Assembly: GCA_002279285.1 (NCBI GenBank)
Contig: NCBR01000052.1
Span: 1 to 13,580, forward strand
Length of the DNA: 13,580 bases
Origin: Acidobacteria bacterium 37-71-11
Lineage (GTDB): Bacteria > Acidobacteriota > Thermoanaerobaculia > Thermoanaerobaculales > Thermoanaerobaculaceae
Reading direction: 5' to 3'
The notes below the pieces were generated by a model. That model made no database searches, had not been told where the DNA came from, and worked only from the letters and a program-made list of their open reading frames with translations. The translations under genes were made by a program, and so were the position numbers. Position 1 is the first letter of the stretch. Each line of letters starts with the position of its first letter. Positions 12,401 through 13,580 of this stretch are shown here, one piece after another.

Positions 12401-13580
12401 ATGGTCGTCACTGAAAGAGTTGAAATCGAAGGCAGAGCACTGGAACTCGAAGTCGGGAAGGTCGCCAAGCAGGCCGACGGGGCCTGCTTGGTGCGTTTCG
12501 GCGAGACGTTCGTGCTGGTCACGGCGTGCTTCCGCAAGGACACCAGGGAGGGCGTGGACTTCCTCCCGCTCACCGTGGATTATCGCGAGAGCACCTACGC
12601 CGGCGGCCGCATCCCCGGCGGCTTCTTCAAGCGCGAGGGACGCCCCACCGAGAAGGAGATCCTGACCTCGCGGTTGATCGACCGGCCGTTTCGGCCCCTG
12701 TTCCCCAAGGGCTACACCCACGAGACCCAGATCATCGGGTTCGTGCTTTCGGCGGATGGCGTCAACGACCCCGACGTGCTGGCGATCAACGGCGCGTCGG
12801 CGGCGCTCATGGTTTCCGGCTGCCCGTTCGACACGCCGGTGGGCGCGGTCCGGGTGGGGCTGGTCGAGGGCCGGCTCGTCGTCAACCCGACGCACCAGCA
12901 GCGCGCGGACGCGGCGCTCGAGATCGTCGTCGCCGGCACGGACGATGCGGTGGTGATGGTCGAGGCGGGCGCCCGCGGCGTCTCCGAGGCGCAGATCCTC
13001 GACGCCATCGACCTCGCCCACCGCGAGATCAAGAACATCATCGCCGCCCAGCGCCGCCTCAGGGACAAGGTCGGTAAGCCCAAGTCCACACTGGCGCCCC
13101 CGGTCGCTCCCTGGCCGGAGGAGTTCGCAGCCGGGATCCGGCAGCGCTTTGCCGGCCCGCTCGACGTTGCGCTGCGCGTGCGCGGCAAGTTCGAGCAGGT
13201 CGACGCGGTCGACAAGGTCGAAGAGGGCGCCATCGCCTCGCTCATGGATGAGGAGCGGGCGGAGAAGGGGCCTTGGGTCAAGGCCGTCTTCCACGACATG
13301 ATCAAGGAGCAGTTCCGCAGCGCGATCCTCGCCAAGGGTGAGCGCCTCGACGGCAGGGCGTTCGACGAGGTCCGCAAGGTGACGTGCGAGGTCGGCATGC
13401 TCCCCCGGACGCACGGCTCCGCCCTGTTCACCAGGGGCGAGACCCAGGCGCTCGTGACCTGCACCCTCGGCACATCCGACGACGTGCAGGTGATCGAGGC
13501 GCTCGAGGGGGAAAGCCACCAGCGCTTCCTTTTGCATTACAACTTCCCGCCGTTCTCGGTCGGGGAGGTCAAGTTCATGC
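12401..13580 (+). CDS. pnp: Polyribonucleotide nucleotidyltransferase (PNPase), 3' end outside window
   Basis: Phosphorolytic 3'-to-5' exoribonuclease of RNA turnover. About 393 codons are present with no stop; full-length enzymes are about 700 aa, so roughly half is seen. The first RNase PH domain covers about 1-215 (GKVAKQADGACLVRFGETFVL; FLPLTVDYRESTYAGGRIPGGFFKREGRPTEKE; SRLIDRPFRPLFP). The all-helical domain follows (about 225-305), then the start of the catalytic second RNase PH domain (RLDGRAFDEVRKVTCEVGMLPRTHGSALFTRGETQAL, then FLLHYNFPPFSVGE). KH and S1 domains must lie beyond the window. The start is ATG 12401, with AAAGGAG at 12390-12396. A strong hairpin (12465-12491) lies within its first codons. 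No terminator separates it from rpsO. Confidence 0.96.
   Translation, partial: MVVTERVEIEGRALELEVGKVAKQADGACLVRFGETFVLVTACFRKDTREGVDFLPLTVDYRESTYAGGRIPGGFFKREGRPTEKEILTSRLIDRPFRPLFPKGYTHETQIIGFVLSADGVNDPDVLAINGASAALMVSGCPFDTPVGAVRVGLVEGRLVVNPTHQQRADAALEIVVAGTDDAVVMVEAGARGVSEAQILDAIDLAHREIKNIIAAQRRLRDKVGKPKSTLAPPVAPWPEEFAAGIRQRFAGPLDVALRVRGKFEQVDAVDKVEEGAIASLMDEERAEKGPWVKAVFHDMIKEQFRSAILAKGERLDGRAFDEVRKVTCEVGMLPRTHGSALFTRGETQALVTCTLGTSDDVQVIEALEGESHQRFLLHYNFPPFSVGEVKFM
12465..12491 (+). other. Strong mRNA hairpin in the early pnp coding sequence
   Basis: CCAAGCAGGCC (12465-12475) and GGCCTGCTTGG (12481-12491) form a perfect 11-bp stem with a 5-base loop, 64 bases after the pnp start codon. 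It lies within ordinary PNPase codons (AKQADGACLV). In E. coli pnp is regulated through a hairpin in the leader cut by RNase III; whether this coding hairpin plays a similar part is a guess. Confidence 0.6.

Overview
The window is high-GC bacterial DNA carrying mostly housekeeping genes. From left to right it has one insertion sequence, a pair of malate dehydrogenase-like genes on the minus strand, and, divergent from them on the plus strand, a long translation/RNA-metabolism operon that runs off the right edge. The order rimP-nusA-infB-DUF503(ylxP)-rbfA-nrnA-truB-rpsO-pnp, the high GC, the two LDH-like malate dehydrogenases and the G-rich heptad repeats near gene ends fit an Acidobacteriota-type or deltaproteobacterial-grade organism. 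That placement is inference only; the window has no rRNA or other phylogenetic marker that I could compare.

Region 1 (1-2034): about 98 bp of a minus-strand reading frame, broken at an IS1634-family (IS4 superfamily) element bounded by 15-bp perfect inverted repeats (99-113 and 2020-2034). The element carries one DDE transposase. A good promoter sits so close to the likely ATG (251) that the message may be leaderless. No target-site duplication is visible.

Region 2 (2035-4245, minus strand): an intrinsic terminator and a 33-bp tandem repeat lie downstream of two LDH/MDH-fold genes in the same orientation. The promoter-proximal gene (3301-4245) looks like a standard LDH-like malate dehydrogenase. 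The distal one (2178-3188) has all catalytic residues but carries insertions after beta-2 and in the mobile substrate-specificity loop, so its substrate is less certain.

Region 3 (4246-4538): the divergent intergenic region. It holds a good sigma70-type promoter pointing at rimP, followed at once by a perfect 10-bp stem with eight Ts, just before the rimP ribosome binding site. Everything transcribed from that promoter must pass this hairpin, which suggests attenuation of the nusA operon.

Region 4 (4539-13580, plus strand): a tightly packed operon. rimP, rbfA and rpsO serve 30S maturation and structure; nusA acts in transcription elongation, termination and antitermination; infB encodes IF2; truB makes tRNA pseudouridine-55; nrnA and pnp degrade RNA. 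Spacings are 3 bp (rimP/nusA, nusA/infB), 10 bp (ylxP/rbfA), an 8-bp overlap (rbfA/nrnA) and a 4-bp ATGA overlap (nrnA/truB). A second promoter inside the end of truB can drive rpsO-pnp separately. pnp is cut by the window edge.

I found no tRNA, rRNA, CRISPR array, phage, defence or biosynthetic system, and no evidence for an undescribed multi-gene system. The items most worth a second look are the nusA-operon leader hairpin, the G-rich heptad repeat family at the 3' ends of mdh2, infB and rbfA (in rbfA it has become protein-coding), and the loop-expanded MDH paralogue.
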